A stretch of 64,000 bases of DNA from Treponema sp. (GTDB taxonomy: Bacteria; Spirochaetota; Spirochaetia; Treponematales; Treponemataceae). This document shows, piece by piece, positions 8,212 to 16,972 of the stretch; within the stretch, counting starts at the first letter, position 1; each line of letters starts with the position of its first letter. Under the pieces are notes generated by a model. The model searched no databases and was not told the DNA's origin. It worked only from the letters and a program-made list of their open reading frames with translations. The DNA lies in NCBI GenBank assembly GCA_024402665.1, contig JAKSTI010000003.1, positions 1-64,000 of the forward strand, given 5' to 3'. The position numbers and the translations under genes are program-made.

Positions 8212-9792
8212 ATGGAAAACATTAAAGAAGTTCGTGTTCGTTATGCTCCATCTCCAACTGGAATGCAGCACATTGGTGGTGTTCGCACTGCTTTGTTTAA
8301 TTACTTGTATGCAAAATCTAAAGGCGGAAAATTTATTCTCCGTTTGGAAGATACAGACCGTACTCGTTATGATGAAAAATATGTAAAAAATCTTTACGAC
8401 ACAATGGAATGGCTTGGAATTGACTGGGACGAAGGTGGCGATAAAGGTGGTAACTTTGGACCTTATGTTCAGAGTGAACGTTTTGAACTTTATAAAGAAT
8501 ATGCAAATAAACTTTTAGAAAATGGTGAAGCTTATTACTGTTTCTGTGATGCTGAACGCTTGGATCGTATCCGTAAAATTCAGACTGAAAATAAAATGGC
8601 TCCTGGTTATGACAGAAACTGCCGCCATCTTACTCCAGAAGAAGTAAAAGCTAATCTTGATGCTGGAAAACCTTATGTAATTCGTCTTAAGGTTCCAATG
8701 GAAGGAGAAACAAAATTCTCTGACCACATTTTAGGCGACATTGTATGGAAGAACGAAGATATTTCTCCAGATCCAGTTTTGCTTAAATCAGACGGATTCC
8801 CAACATATCATCTTGCTAACATTGTTGATGACCACATGATGCAGATTTCTCACGTTATGCGTGCTCAGGAATGGATTCCTTCTACTCCTTTGCATGTACA
8901 GATGTATAAATCATTTGGCTGGGAACATCCTGAATTCTGCCACTTGCCAATGGTAAATGGTTCTGATGGTAAAAAACTTTCTAAACGCCACGGTTCAACT
9001 TCTTTGAATGAATTCCGTGCCCGCGGTTATTTACCAAAAGCAATTGTAAACTATGTTGCAATGCTTGGTTGTTCTTATGTTGAAGGTCAGGAATTCTATA
9101 CTCTTGATGAACTTGCTAAAAACTTTAAGCTTGAACACTTGAACAAAGCTCCTGCTGTATTCGACTACAAAAAACTTGAATACTACAACGGAAACTATAT
9201 CCGCCAGATGAGTGCAGAAGAACTTTACAAATGGACTCTTCCATTCATCACAGGAACTGGAGATGCAACTCTGGAAATCAATCCAGAAAATCCACAGCCA
9301 AAACCAAATGTTGGTCCTGAATTCTCTGGTGTCGCTCTTGGTGAAGATGGCCGTCCATACTGTGTTGATAAGTCTATGAACATGAGCACAGAAGATGTTG
9401 AAAAAACATTGCTTGGTTTAATGCCACTTATTCAGGAACGCCTTAAGTTCTTAACAGAAGCAGCTGAAATGGTTCACTTTATGTTTACAGAACCAGCAGT
9501 TCCTCCTGCAGAACAGATTATTCCTAAGAAAATTGACCTTGCTAAAACTAAAGAAGTTTTGGAAGCAGCAAAAGATTTTGTACACCAGTGTTTCAGTTTG
9601 GATCACGAAGGTGCAGAAAACTTGGCTAAAGCTAAGGCAGAAGAACTTGGAATTAAACTTGGTGACTTTATGATGCCAATCCGTATGGCAGTTACAGGAA
9701 GCCGTGTTTCTCCACCATTAATCGGTTCAATCTTAGTTCTTGGCGAAGCTAAATGTTTGGCAAGAATTGAAAGAACACTTGCTGCTTTATAG
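8212..9792 (+). CDS. gltX: Glutamyl-tRNA synthetase
   Basis: This class I aminoacyl-tRNA synthetase charges tRNA-Glu in the cytoplasm. YAPSPTGMQHIGGVRTALFN near the N-terminus holds the HIGH-type motif, and KKLSKRHG near residue 255 is the KMSKS motif. The C-terminal anticodon-binding region is present, giving 526 residues, slightly longer than typical bacterial GltX. AAGAGGA lies upstream of ATG 8212; a longer upstream frame was ignored. Whether it is discriminating (Glu only) or also charges tRNA-Gln cannot be told here, as no gatCAB genes are in the window. Confidence 0.97.
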   Translation: MENIKEVRVRYAPSPTGMQHIGGVRTALFNYLYAKSKGGKFILRLEDTDRTRYDEKYVKNLYDTMEWLGIDWDEGGDKGGNFGPYVQSERFELYKEYANKLLENGEAYYCFCDAERLDRIRKIQTENKMAPGYDRNCRHLTPEEVKANLDAGKPYVIRLKVPMEGETKFSDHILGDIVWKNEDISPDPVLLKSDGFPTYHLANIVDDHMMQISHVMRAQEWIPSTPLHVQMYKSFGWEHPEFCHLPMVNGSDGKKLSKRHGSTSLNEFRARGYLPKAIVNYVAMLGCSYVEGQEFYTLDELAKNFKLEHLNKAPAVFDYKKLEYYNGNYIRQMSAEELYKWTLPFITGTGDATLEINPENPQPKPNVGPEFSGVALGEDGRPYCVDKSMNMSTEDVEKTLLGLMPLIQERLKFLTEAAEMVHFMFTEPAVPPAEQIIPKKIDLAKTKEVLEAAKDFVHQCFSLDHEGAENLAKAKAEELGIKLGDFMMPIRMAVTGSRVSPPLIGSILVLGEAKCLARIERTLAAL

Positions 9793-9837
9793 AACGTAAT
9801 AAAATTTTAGATTTTTTTACTATTCATTTTTTAATAT

Positions 9838-9875
9838 ATCTGCTAATATTACTATCTATAGAAACATTAGCAGAT
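9838..9875 (+). terminator. Stem-loop between gltX and the aldolase gene
   Basis: A 10-bp inverted repeat (ATCTGCTAAT / ATTAGCAGAT) with an 18-base loop is followed by a seven-T run at 9880-9886. The next gene's GGAGG starts straight after the T run. It may end gltX transcription, or act as a 5' UTR element deciding read-through into the aldolase gene. Confidence 0.55.
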
Positions 9876-9900
9876 AATGTTTTTTTGGAGGATTTTTAAG

Positions 9901-10875
9901 ATGAAGGATATTTCTGATATGATGAGTTTCCGTCCTAGTGTAAAAGTTGTAGATGCAACTTTAAGAGATGGCGGTCTTGTTAATGATTTCTTCTTTCCTG
10001 AGGGTTTTGAAAAGGCTATCTTTGAAGCTAACGTAAAAGCTGGCATTGATATTATGGAATTTGGCTATAAAGCTGATAAAGATTTGTTTGATGTAGATAA
10101 ATTTGGTCCATGTAAATTCTGTGATGATGATTATATTCGCAGCGTTGTTGGAGACTACAGTGGCGATATGAAACTTGCAGCTATGGCAGATGTTGGCCGC
10201 TGTAATTACAAAAGAGACATTATTGAAAAGAAAGACAGTCCTTTAGACTTGATTCGTGTTGCCTGCTACTTGAACCAGATTCCTGCTGCAATTGACGTAA
10301 TTGAAGATTGTACAAAAAAAGGATATCAGACAAGTTGTAATATTATGGCTCTTTCTACAGGTCAGGAAAGTGATATTAAAGCTGCTCTTGATCTTCTTGG
10401 AAAATCACCAGTAGATATTCTTTACATTGTAGACAGCTACGGTGCAATTTATCCTGAAGAAATGGCTCGTGTTTGTGATATGTTTGGTGAATTTGCTGCT
10501 AAATATAACAAGAAAATTGGTATTCACGCTCACGATAACCAGAAACTTGCTTTTGCTAATACAATTGAATGTGTTGGTGACGGTGTTGATTACCTTGATG
10601 CAACTTATATGTCTATGGGTCGTGGTGCTGGTAACTGTGCTATGGAACTTCTTTTAGGATTCCTTACAAATCCAAAATACAATATTTATCCTGTTATTAA
10701 ATTCATTGAAGAATATATGCAGCCAATGAAGGACAAGGGTGTTACATGGGGTTACGATTTGCAGTACGCTCTTACAGGTGTAATGAATCAGCATCCTAGA
10801 ACTGCTATTGCATTTACAAAAGAAAAGAGAAAGGATTTCACTAACTTCTATAAAGAAATAACTTCTCAGGAATAA
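9901..10875 (+). CDS. DRE-TIM metallolyase family aldolase (HMGL-like)
   Basis: The protein belongs to the HMG-CoA lyase / 4-hydroxy-2-oxovalerate aldolase superfamily of divalent-metal TIM barrels, which make or break C-C bonds next to a ketoacid enolate. DATLRDGG near residue 18 carries the metal-binding Asp and catalytic Arg. IHAHDNQ near 213 carries the metal-binding His pair. SMGRGAGNCAMELLLG near 240 is a conserved late-barrel motif. The start was set at 9901 because GGAGG at 9887-9891 precedes it; the upstream ATG at 9877 would place the ribosome site inside the gene. No dehydrogenase partner is adjacent, so the reaction is not assigned. Confidence 0.86.
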   Translation: MKDISDMMSFRPSVKVVDATLRDGGLVNDFFFPEGFEKAIFEANVKAGIDIMEFGYKADKDLFDVDKFGPCKFCDDDYIRSVVGDYSGDMKLAAMADVGRCNYKRDIIEKKDSPLDLIRVACYLNQIPAAIDVIEDCTKKGYQTSCNIMALSTGQESDIKAALDLLGKSPVDILYIVDSYGAIYPEEMARVCDMFGEFAAKYNKKIGIHAHDNQKLAFANTIECVGDGVDYLDATYMSMGRGAGNCAMELLLGFLTNPKYNIYPVIKFIEEYMQPMKDKGVTWGYDLQYALTGVMNQHPRTAIAFTKEKRKDFTNFYKEITSQE

Positions 10876-10913
10876 GATTCACTTTAGTAGTGATTTACTG
10901 TAATAGTAGAGAT

Positions 10914-10951
10914 AAAAAAAGCTGTTCAAAGTTTTTTTGAACAGCTTTTTT
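10914..10951. terminator. Bidirectional intrinsic terminator
   Basis: AAAAAAGCTGTTCAAA pairs with the downstream TTTGAACAGCTTTTTT around a short loop. A-tract and T-tract flank it on both sides, so it can end both the aldolase gene (plus) and the GH3 gene (minus). Confidence 0.9.
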
Positions 10952-10989
10952 CTTTTAACTTCAAATTGCTTCTAACCTAAGTTTGCAGA

Positions 10990-13257
10990 TTAGTTAACCA
11001 TTTTAAGAATAAATTCTGCAAGTTCAGGTTTGAAAGATCCGCCGCTAATACTGATTAATCCAACAAGCGGACTTTCTTTAATACCAGCAATTGCAATTCT
11101 TACAGAAGGATCATCTTTTGATTTTCCTCTGTTCATAAGACGAACTCCAAGACACAAACATTCCATAATGATTTTTACAATGAATGAATGTTTTGACAAA
11201 TCTTCAAGAGAATCGTAAAGGTCAAAGTTTCCTTTTTTGTGAGGAACAACTGGTTTGAACTGCTGAAGTTCAAGGGCAAGTTTTTCATCAAACATATCAT
11301 CAATGTCTTTACCTTTGATTGAAACATCCTGTGAAAGTTTAATATTCTTGCTTGAATTACCTGCCAGAATCTTATATTCGCCAGTTACTTTTTCAAACTG
11401 CTGTGTCTTTACGCTGTAAACGCAGAAGGCTTTATCATCAAGTTCAATTTCAATAACTTTTTCTTCCCCAGGATTCAAATAAACTTTTTCAAATCCGGCA
11501 AGTTCTTTTTTAGGACGAATCTGACGGAATTCATCATCATCTTCATCTGGTTCATCCTGTGGATTCTGTACATAAATCTGAACAACTTCTGCACCAGCAA
11601 CTTCCCCAGTATTTTTTACTTTAAGAGAAACCTTTGGCAACTTCACATCTAAGTCTGAAAATTCAAAAGTTGTATAACTTAATCCGTAACCAAATTCATA
11701 GCGAACAGGAACATCGTAAGTATCATAATGTCTGTAACCTACAAAAACTCCTTCTCTATAATTTACTGAATTACCGTCTACTGCAAAATTTCCATAACAA
11801 GGAGTATCTTCAATCTTCATAGGGAAAGTTTCTGCAAGGTGGCCAGATGGATTAGTTTTTCCTGTAAGAATATTTGCACATGCTTCTGCTGAGGCTTCCC
11901 CTGCAAGATACATATGAAGGATTGCATTTACTTTATCTTCAAATTCAAAATCAATTGGAGAACCGCTGAAAGATACAATAATAATGTTTCTTGTAATCTG
12001 AGCAATCTGATTCAATAATTCAATCTGAGCGGCAGGAAGTTTAAGATCTTTTCTGTCAAAACCCTCCCCTTCGTAAGCATCTGGCAAACCGCAGCAGAAA
12101 ATAATTGGTGCATTTTTATAAGCAGCCAGCTGAACTTCTGCCATAATTTTTTTCAAATCAGAATCATAAATTACTTCAAGACCTTTCAACTGCAATGCCT
12201 GAATAAGATTTGGGAAACAGCCAGATGCAACATGACTACTTCCGCCACCCTGGATTCTTACATTTTCTGCAAAATCACCAATTACAATAACTTTCTTTGT
12301 CTTTAATGGGAGCAAACCTCTGTTTTTAAGCAATACAGCAGATTCTTCTGCAAGTTTCAAAGCAGTTTCATGCTGGGCAATATAATCAATTCTTACGTCT
12401 CTATGAGAAGTGCTTAATTTCTGTGCAAGTTCTACAATTCTTGTGTTTGCAGCTTCAAGTTCAGATTCTTTAAGTTCGCCGCTTTCAATTGCATCAAGAA
12501 GGGCTTTATCTGAAAAACCATAAGAATCTGGCATAGATAAATCAAGGCCGGCTTTAACGCTTTTTACTGGATTAAGACAAGCACCCCAGTCTGAAATTAC
12601 AGCACCTTCATAACCCCATTTGTCTCTTAAAATATCTTTAAGGAACTTTTTGTTTTCTGTTGTGTATGTTCCGTTGATTTTGTTATAAGAAGCCATTATT
12701 GATGTTGGCTTTGCATTTTTTACTACGATTTCAAAAGCACGAAGATAAATTTCATGAAGAGTACGTTCATCTACTATAGAAGATGTTGTCTGTCTTCTGT
12801 GTTCCTGATTGTTGCAGGCAAAATGTTTTACACAAGAACCAACGCCTTCTTTCTGTAAACCTTCTACAAATCCACAGGCAAGCTGACCGGCAAGAAGGGG
12901 ATCTTCTGAATAATATTCAAAGTTTCTTCCGCAAAGTGGAGAACGCTTGATGTTAATTCCACAACCAAGCACCATATTTACATTTTCACTCTGAGCTTCA
13001 AGAGCAATGCTTTTTCCAAGTAATTTAAGGGCACGAACATCCCAGCTGGATGCAATACAACTTGCTGTAGGAAAACAGGTTGCAAGATTACTGTCATTAA
13101 TATTTGATTTTTTGCCTTCTTCCTGTTTTCTTAATCCATGAGGTCCATCACTCATAGAAAAATATGGAACCTTACCGTCTGCATCAAAAGTGTGCCAGTT
13201 TCCATTTCCGTTAAATAATTTTACTTTTTCTTCAACTTTTAAATCATCTAATAACAT
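10990..13257 (-). CDS. GH3 family beta-glucosidase, cytoplasmic
   Basis: The 755-residue enzyme hydrolyses beta-linked oligosaccharides with retention of configuration. The order is a GH3 N-terminal barrel (SDGPHGLRK near 37, KHFACNNQEHRR near 142, VISDWGA near 220 with the nucleophile Asp), the GH3 C-terminal domain (about 300-520) and a fibronectin III-like domain (about 560-660). An extra tail of about 80 residues follows and includes a hydrophobic stretch. No signal peptide is present, so it acts on imported cello-oligosaccharides, in line with the GH94 phosphorylase at 44.6 kb. TATAAT ends 6 bases before the ATG, suggesting its own leaderless promoter in the 49-base gap after addA. Confidence 0.92.
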   Translation of the reverse strand: MLLDDLKVEEKVKLFNGNGNWHTFDADGKVPYFSMSDGPHGLRKQEEGKKSNINDSNLATCFPTASCIASSWDVRALKLLGKSIALEAQSENVNMVLGCGINIKRSPLCGRNFEYYSEDPLLAGQLACGFVEGLQKEGVGSCVKHFACNNQEHRRQTTSSIVDERTLHEIYLRAFEIVVKNAKPTSIMASYNKINGTYTTENKKFLKDILRDKWGYEGAVISDWGACLNPVKSVKAGLDLSMPDSYGFSDKALLDAIESGELKESELEAANTRIVELAQKLSTSHRDVRIDYIAQHETALKLAEESAVLLKNRGLLPLKTKKVIVIGDFAENVRIQGGGSSHVASGCFPNLIQALQLKGLEVIYDSDLKKIMAEVQLAAYKNAPIIFCCGLPDAYEGEGFDRKDLKLPAAQIELLNQIAQITRNIIIVSFSGSPIDFEFEDKVNAILHMYLAGEASAEACANILTGKTNPSGHLAETFPMKIEDTPCYGNFAVDGNSVNYREGVFVGYRHYDTYDVPVRYEFGYGLSYTTFEFSDLDVKLPKVSLKVKNTGEVAGAEVVQIYVQNPQDEPDEDDDEFRQIRPKKELAGFEKVYLNPGEEKVIEIELDDKAFCVYSVKTQQFEKVTGEYKILAGNSSKNIKLSQDVSIKGKDIDDMFDEKLALELQQFKPVVPHKKGNFDLYDSLEDLSKHSFIVKIIMECLCLGVRLMNRGKSKDDPSVRIAIAGIKESPLVGLISISGGSFKPELAEFILKMVN

Positions 13258-13306
13258 GCTTCTATTATACTAACCTTTCATGACTTTTCAACTGTTTAGC
13301 AAAAAT

Positions 13307-16300
13307 CTACAAATCCTTACAAATTCCATAGCGCAAATAGAACAATTTACACTGGATTTTGCTTTCATCAATTCGTAACATATTTGCGGCGGCTGTTCTA
13401 TAACATTGCTGCTGACCAATATATTTTTCGTTATTGTAATTCACATCAGACTTGTAATCCAACAGTGTATAAATTCCATCAGGATTCTGGAAAAGCAGGT
13501 CTATTGAACCAGTAAACATTTTACCTTCATGAAGCATTCTGAATCCCCATTCCGTTTTTACAAAGCCACCCTTATCAACTATTGATTTAAGTTCCTTTCC
13601 AATTTCAGAAGAGGCAAAGTTTTTACAGATTTCCAGACAGTAACTGATAATCTGATTTTTATCTTTTTCATTTAAATCTTTATAAAGTTTAACGCCGCCT
13701 GTAAATTCTGCTGATGAAAAATCTTCTTTCATACCAGTTTTTACAAAATCACAAAGATATGCATGAACTAATGTACCAAAATCTGCGTAATCAAAATATG
13801 TAGTTACAAGTTTGTCTGGAGTATCAGAAAAATTTTCTCCGCTGTCACCGTCTGCGGCTTCACTTTTGCTGTTTTCAGGAACATATCTGTGCATAAGTTC
13901 ATCAAGACCTTGTAACTGAGGCAGCTGAGGTTCTTCTGCAACATGTGGTTTTCCTTCAGTTTCAAGACCACTTGGTTTTGCCTTATTAGATTCAAGCACA
14001 TCTGTTGATATAAGCTGGAATTCTTCATAATTTTTCTGAGCAGAACGAATAATATCCTGTTTTGTTCTTTTTGAACCTTTACCAGTTGTACGCCACAAAA
14101 CAGAAACTCCACAAGGATAAATCGATGTAAAATCAAAAGGAGCATCCGGGTTGAATTTTATCTTGTCACATTCATCAAGATTTGCATCCCAGGCATCAGA
14201 ATAATATTCAAGAAGGATTTTTGGTAAAATTCCAAGCTTATCTGTGTTATCTTCAGTTTTATTTTTCTTAATCCATTTTCCAAGAATGTAACAGTTCTCT
14301 TCTGCACGAGTAACGGCAACATACACAAGACGATTAAATTCCGCAATATCCCGTTCATGCAAATCATCTTTATAAATATTAAAGAAGACGTTTTTTCCAT
14401 CCTTTGGTCTGATAGAAAAACCACAGGCAGTATGACTGAAGAAAGATTTTTCTGTTGAAGCTGTCACACTGTTTGTACAACCATAAATAAATACTGTCTT
14501 AAACTGCAATCCCTTACTTTTATGAATTGTCATAATCTGAACAGCATCTTCCCGTTCAACAGGATAATTTACTTCTTTTATTTCAATTTCAACTTCTTCG
14601 TCTTTTCCAAAAACCTTTCCTTCCTGACCACGAATTATATCAAGCTGATCAATAAACCATGCTAGACTCTGGGAATTTTCATCACAGGTGCGGGCAATTT
14701 CAAAAACAAAATCATACTGTTCTGCCAGAAGATTTACATTTTTATTGAGGAAAGTTTCATAATAATAGCCCTGAGCCTGCCATAATTCTGTAATACTTTG
14801 TGTCAAAGGCTGACTAAGGAATTTTTTACAGGTTGAATCATAATAGGCGGCTGCTTTTTTATATTTAAGCAAATCCTCTTCAAGACCATTTGCAGTTAAT
14901 TCCTGTTCAAGTTCAGGTGTGATTACAAAAGGTTCAAATTTCTTTTCATAAACGCCAGAATCAACACTAGTCATAGAAATAATTTCTTCCAGTGCATTTT
15001 CGGAAATGTTCACAAAAGGAGATGTTAAAACTGAAGCAAAAGCATTTGTATCTGCCGGATAAACACAAAGTCTGAGATAGTTGTAAAGATCATTTACAGG
15101 TGCTTCTTCAAAAATTCTTGTCTGCTGATCAAGTACAAATGGAATTTCAAACTTAGTAAGCCATTTTGTAAACAGATAGCGGTTTGTTCGTCTTTTATCA
15201 AGAATTGCAAATGATGAATATTTTACATTTCCTTTGTCATATTCTTCCCGAATTTTTTTTGCTGTAAAATAAGCCAGCTGTTCTTCTGGGCCAAGAGCAT
15301 CTTCATCTGGATTTTTGATTTCCGGATTTATCATACAAACATGAGTACGCACATTTGATGAAGTAATAACAGTTGGATTAATTTTTTCGTGAGTTATTCT
15401 ATCTACCTGCTGAGCCTTTGCAGAATCTGGGAAACAGGCTTCATATGCTTCTCCGCCATTTCTTTTGAAAATTGAAAGGTGATTCTGGCCAGAAAGACCG
15501 AATCCTCCAAAAATCTGATTAAATGACGTAAGAAGTTCGTTTTTTGAACGATAGTTGTTTACCATTGGAATTGGCGCTGTATTAAGATCTTTGCTTAAAT
15601 CATTAAATACAGAAACATCAGCGCCGCGGAATTTATAAATAGACTGCTTTTCATCTCCTACAAAGTAAAGTTTTTCCAGTTCAAGATTTCCTTTAAGAAG
15701 ATTTTTTATTAAATCAGGGTCAGTTTCATTATATTCAACAGGAGTATAAATATCCTTTTTTTCAGAAATCAAGAACAACAGATCTCGGTTACGACCATTG
15801 TTATCCTGGAATTCATCAATCATGATTTTGCTGTAGGCATTTTTTTCCTGAGTTCGGATATCTTTTTGTTCTGCAAGAATCCTTAGTGCCATCTGAGAAA
15901 TATCTGCAAAAGAAAGATTCCCGCTGATTCTTTTCTGTTCATTTATTAAGTCTGCAAATTCCTGAATTCTATAAAGCAGTTTTTCTGCCATAGCGTAATT
16001 CAAAATCTGATCTAAGCAGGCTCCAACTTCATCTAAATACACACTAAGAGTTTTAAGAAAGTCTGCAAGGCTTCTTGAAAATTCATTTCCACTTGAATTA
16101 AATTTCTGTTCAAAAACCTCTCTTACCCAGTTAAGGATTTCTCCCATTTCTTTTTCATGGCGATTAATTGCTTCTGTGCCGATTTCTTCTGGATTTTTAA
16201 TAAAAAAACATTCAGGAGCAGGATTTCCGGCAATAAAACTACGGAAGTTAATATATTTTTGCGAAGAATTGCTGTCTCCAATTGCGTTTATTCCAGATGC

Positions 16301-16972
16301 AATTGTTGCTGTAATATCGCCAACATATTTCATTTTTTCATTCCAGTAACCAGCAAGTATTTTTTTCTGATCTGGAATTTTTGAAGTAAAGTATCCCTTG
16401 TAATTAGAAATAGTTGTGTAATTAATTACAGGGTCAACAAGAAACTCTGTGGCAAAAGACTGAAAATCACCAATTCTTACAAAATGCTTTATTTCTTCTT
16501 CAAAGCGATATTTGTAAACAAAAGAAAGTGCTTTTGCATTTATATCTTCAGTGTCCCCTTCCCCAAAATCCGGAGTGATTCCATATCGGTTTGCACACTG
16601 ACGCAGCAGCATATTACAGTAAGAGTCTAATGTCTGAATGTGTGCATCTGAAAAATCTTCCAGGGCGCGTTTTGCATTCAAACGTTCTTTTGCAGGAACC
16701 TGTTCATTTCCGGCAAAAAAAGAAAGAGTTTCGTAAATACGGCTGTACATTTCGGCAGCTGCTTTTTTTGTAAAAGTGAGGGTAAGAATTTCGCCAACAG
16801 GAACATCGCAGCTCATAACAAGCCAGGCAAATCTTGTGGCAAGAACCTGAGTTTTTCCAGAACCAGCACCGGCCGCAACAATTGAATTTTCAGTTCTACA
16901 GCAGGCAATTTTCTGAGCAGGATCTAGTTTTCTGCTTAATAAATCAAGGTAACTGTAATCTTTATTGTTCAT
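13307..16972 (-). CDS. addA: ATP-dependent helicase/nuclease AddA (RexA-type)
   Basis: This is the UvrD-family helicase and nuclease subunit of the AddAB (RecBCD-like) double-strand-break repair complex. The Walker A motif AAGAGSGKTQ lies near residue 30, MIDEFQDNN is the helicase II motif, VGDEKQSIYKFRGAD is motif III and VYVAVTRAEE motif VI. A C-terminal PD-(D/E)XK nuclease shows GSIDLLF and LLDYKSD. ATG 16972 was chosen over 16996 because GGGAGG lies just upstream at a normal spacing. The gene then overlaps the addB stop by 11 bases, so the two are translationally coupled. Length (1,221 residues) is normal. Confidence 0.93.
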   Translation of the reverse strand: MNNKDYSYLDLLSRKLDPAQKIACCRTENSIVAAGAGSGKTQVLATRFAWLVMSCDVPVGEILTLTFTKKAAAEMYSRIYETLSFFAGNEQVPAKERLNAKRALEDFSDAHIQTLDSYCNMLLRQCANRYGITPDFGEGDTEDINAKALSFVYKYRFEEEIKHFVRIGDFQSFATEFLVDPVINYTTISNYKGYFTSKIPDQKKILAGYWNEKMKYVGDITATIASGINAIGDSNSSQKYINFRSFIAGNPAPECFFIKNPEEIGTEAINRHEKEMGEILNWVREVFEQKFNSSGNEFSRSLADFLKTLSVYLDEVGACLDQILNYAMAEKLLYRIQEFADLINEQKRISGNLSFADISQMALRILAEQKDIRTQEKNAYSKIMIDEFQDNNGRNRDLLFLISEKKDIYTPVEYNETDPDLIKNLLKGNLELEKLYFVGDEKQSIYKFRGADVSVFNDLSKDLNTAPIPMVNNYRSKNELLTSFNQIFGGFGLSGQNHLSIFKRNGGEAYEACFPDSAKAQQVDRITHEKINPTVITSSNVRTHVCMINPEIKNPDEDALGPEEQLAYFTAKKIREEYDKGNVKYSSFAILDKRRTNRYLFTKWLTKFEIPFVLDQQTRIFEEAPVNDLYNYLRLCVYPADTNAFASVLTSPFVNISENALEEIISMTSVDSGVYEKKFEPFVITPELEQELTANGLEEDLLKYKKAAAYYDSTCKKFLSQPLTQSITELWQAQGYYYETFLNKNVNLLAEQYDFVFEIARTCDENSQSLAWFIDQLDIIRGQEGKVFGKDEEVEIEIKEVNYPVEREDAVQIMTIHKSKGLQFKTVFIYGCTNSVTASTEKSFFSHTACGFSIRPKDGKNVFFNIYKDDLHERDIAEFNRLVYVAVTRAEENCYILGKWIKKNKTEDNTDKLGILPKILLEYYSDAWDANLDECDKIKFNPDAPFDFTSIYPCGVSVLWRTTGKGSKRTKQDIIRSAQKNYEEFQLISTDVLESNKAKPSGLETEGKPHVAEEPQLPQLQGLDELMHRYVPENSKSEAADGDSGENFSDTPDKLVTTYFDYADFGTLVHAYLCDFVKTGMKEDFSSAEFTGGVKLYKDLNEKDKNQIISYCLEICKNFASSEIGKELKSIVDKGGFVKTEWGFRMLHEGKMFTGSIDLLFQNPDGIYTLLDYKSDVNYNNEKYIGQQQCYRTAAANMLRIDESKIQCKLFYLRYGICKDL